NCBI GenBank assembly: GCA_029210045.1
Contig: JARGNX010000003.1
Coordinates: 1 to 64,000 of the forward strand
Reading direction: 5' to 3'
Length of the DNA: 64,000 nt
Source: Coxiellaceae bacterium
GTDB lineage: Bacteria > Pseudomonadota > Gammaproteobacteria > Coxiellales > Coxiellaceae
Part shown: piece by piece, positions 63,691 through 64,000 of the stretch
How positions within the stretch are numbered: the stretch's first letter is position 1
How the letters are laid out: the number at the start of each line of letters is the position of its first letter
The notes under the pieces: model-generated
Databases searched by the model: none
What the model was told of the DNA's origin: nothing
The model's input: only the letters and a program-made list of their open reading frames with translations
Position numbers and translations under genes: made by a program

Positions 63691-64000
63691 CAATTGGTTG
63701 AAAAGCATGCTGACGATAGTTGGCTGCATAGCTTGTGTTAGCGCTATAGCTAAAGCCAGTACGACGGGGGTGTTGCGAGATCCAACCCAGCCGCCGGGTG
63801 CGACTTATGAGTTACAGGCTTATAACAAAAACATTAATGTGCAGGCAATTTACTACAGTAAAGAAAATTCATCGATTATAGTGGATGGAAAAACTTACAC
63901 ACTCGGTGATACACTGTCAGGTGCGGTCATAACGGAGATAAAGCCCGATAAAGTTGTATTGCAGGGGACAGCGGGTGAGGTGGTACTTAATATGTATCCA
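63680..64000 (+). CDS. mshK: MSHA biogenesis protein MshK (PilP-like), cut by window end
   Basis: Starts with ATG 63680 inside the mshJ end (11-bp overlap) and stays open to the window end (107 codons, no stop). A hydrophobic N-terminus with several Cys is followed by RDPTQPPG, the DPxxPP motif of MshK/PilP, then VDGKTYTLGDTL and LQGTAGEVVLN. It should be completed, and followed by the secretin gene mshL, to the right of the window. Confidence 0.85.
   Translation, partial: MSCSNWLKSMLTIVGCIACVSAIAKASTTGVLRDPTQPPGATYELQAYNKNINVQAIYYSKENSSIIVDGKTYTLGDTLSGAVITEIKPDKVVLQGTAGEVVLNMYP

Overview
The window looks like chromosome of a host-associated gammaproteobacterium. The housekeeping order (tsaC-topA-smg-dprA, aroK-aroB-damX, the mshI-J-K pilus cluster) is gammaproteobacterial. 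The mix of many unrecognised proteins, eukaryote-type lipid enzymes (neutral ceramidase, PI-PLC-like), a protein resembling mitochondrial carriers and many short palindromic repeats in the spacers resembles Legionellales/Coxiellaceae-type intracellular bacteria. That assignment is inference; there is no rRNA gene here to test it, and I see no tRNA gene.

Layout. 1-6.2 kb: a decayed gene end, a mitochondrial-carrier-like protein, an AI-2E-family permease, an exported neutral ceramidase and two unrecognised proteins. 6.3-18.8 kb: a Yej-type peptide ABC importer (yejA, yejB, then yejE, yejF) split between yejB and yejE by about 6.5 kb. The insert holds an AbiEii toxin remnant, a His/Tyr-rich GHYGP-repeat lipoprotein with a small exported partner, and three tandem flavoprotein-monooxygenase-like paralogues. 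18.9-27.5 kb: 3-hydroxyisobutyryl-CoA hydrolase-like enzyme, a PEP-synthase-like dikinase, a BirA-derived protein with eroded ligase motifs, an exported PLC-X-like protein and two unrecognised proteins. 28-35.2 kb: tsaC, topA, smg, dprA, an unrecognised protein, fmt, csrA. 35.5-43.6 kb: rpiA, prlC, an NTF2-like/charged protein, aroE, dacB, folB, a PTPS homologue and an MFS exporter. 43.8-54.2 kb: a repressor-like protein, damX, aroB, aroK, a rhodanese, parE, a small membrane protein, waaA, a TolC with a long tail, an ArsR regulator. 54.4-61.4 kb: a two-TM protein with a proline-rich PPAY/PTAP/PSAP tail, hemL, rubredoxin, an unrecognised protein, erpA, hemJ, def, an exported Ntn-type amidohydrolase. 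61.5-64 kb: start of an MSHA-type pilus operon, cut by the window end.

Many longer spacers contain palindromes ending in GTCATCCC/GGGATGAC or GTCATTGCGA/TCGCAATGAC. One copy lies inside tolC and is translated. Two have expanded into 24-bp and 33-bp tandem arrays. A separate foldback element of about 143 bp is arrayed with a 144-bp period behind rubredoxin.

The best candidates for undescribed biology are the three flavoprotein paralogues, in which different cofactor motifs are lost in different copies; the mitochondrial-carrier-like protein; the GHYGP lipoprotein/exported protein pair; and the membrane protein with a late-domain-like tail. All functional statements are from reading the sequence; no database search was run.
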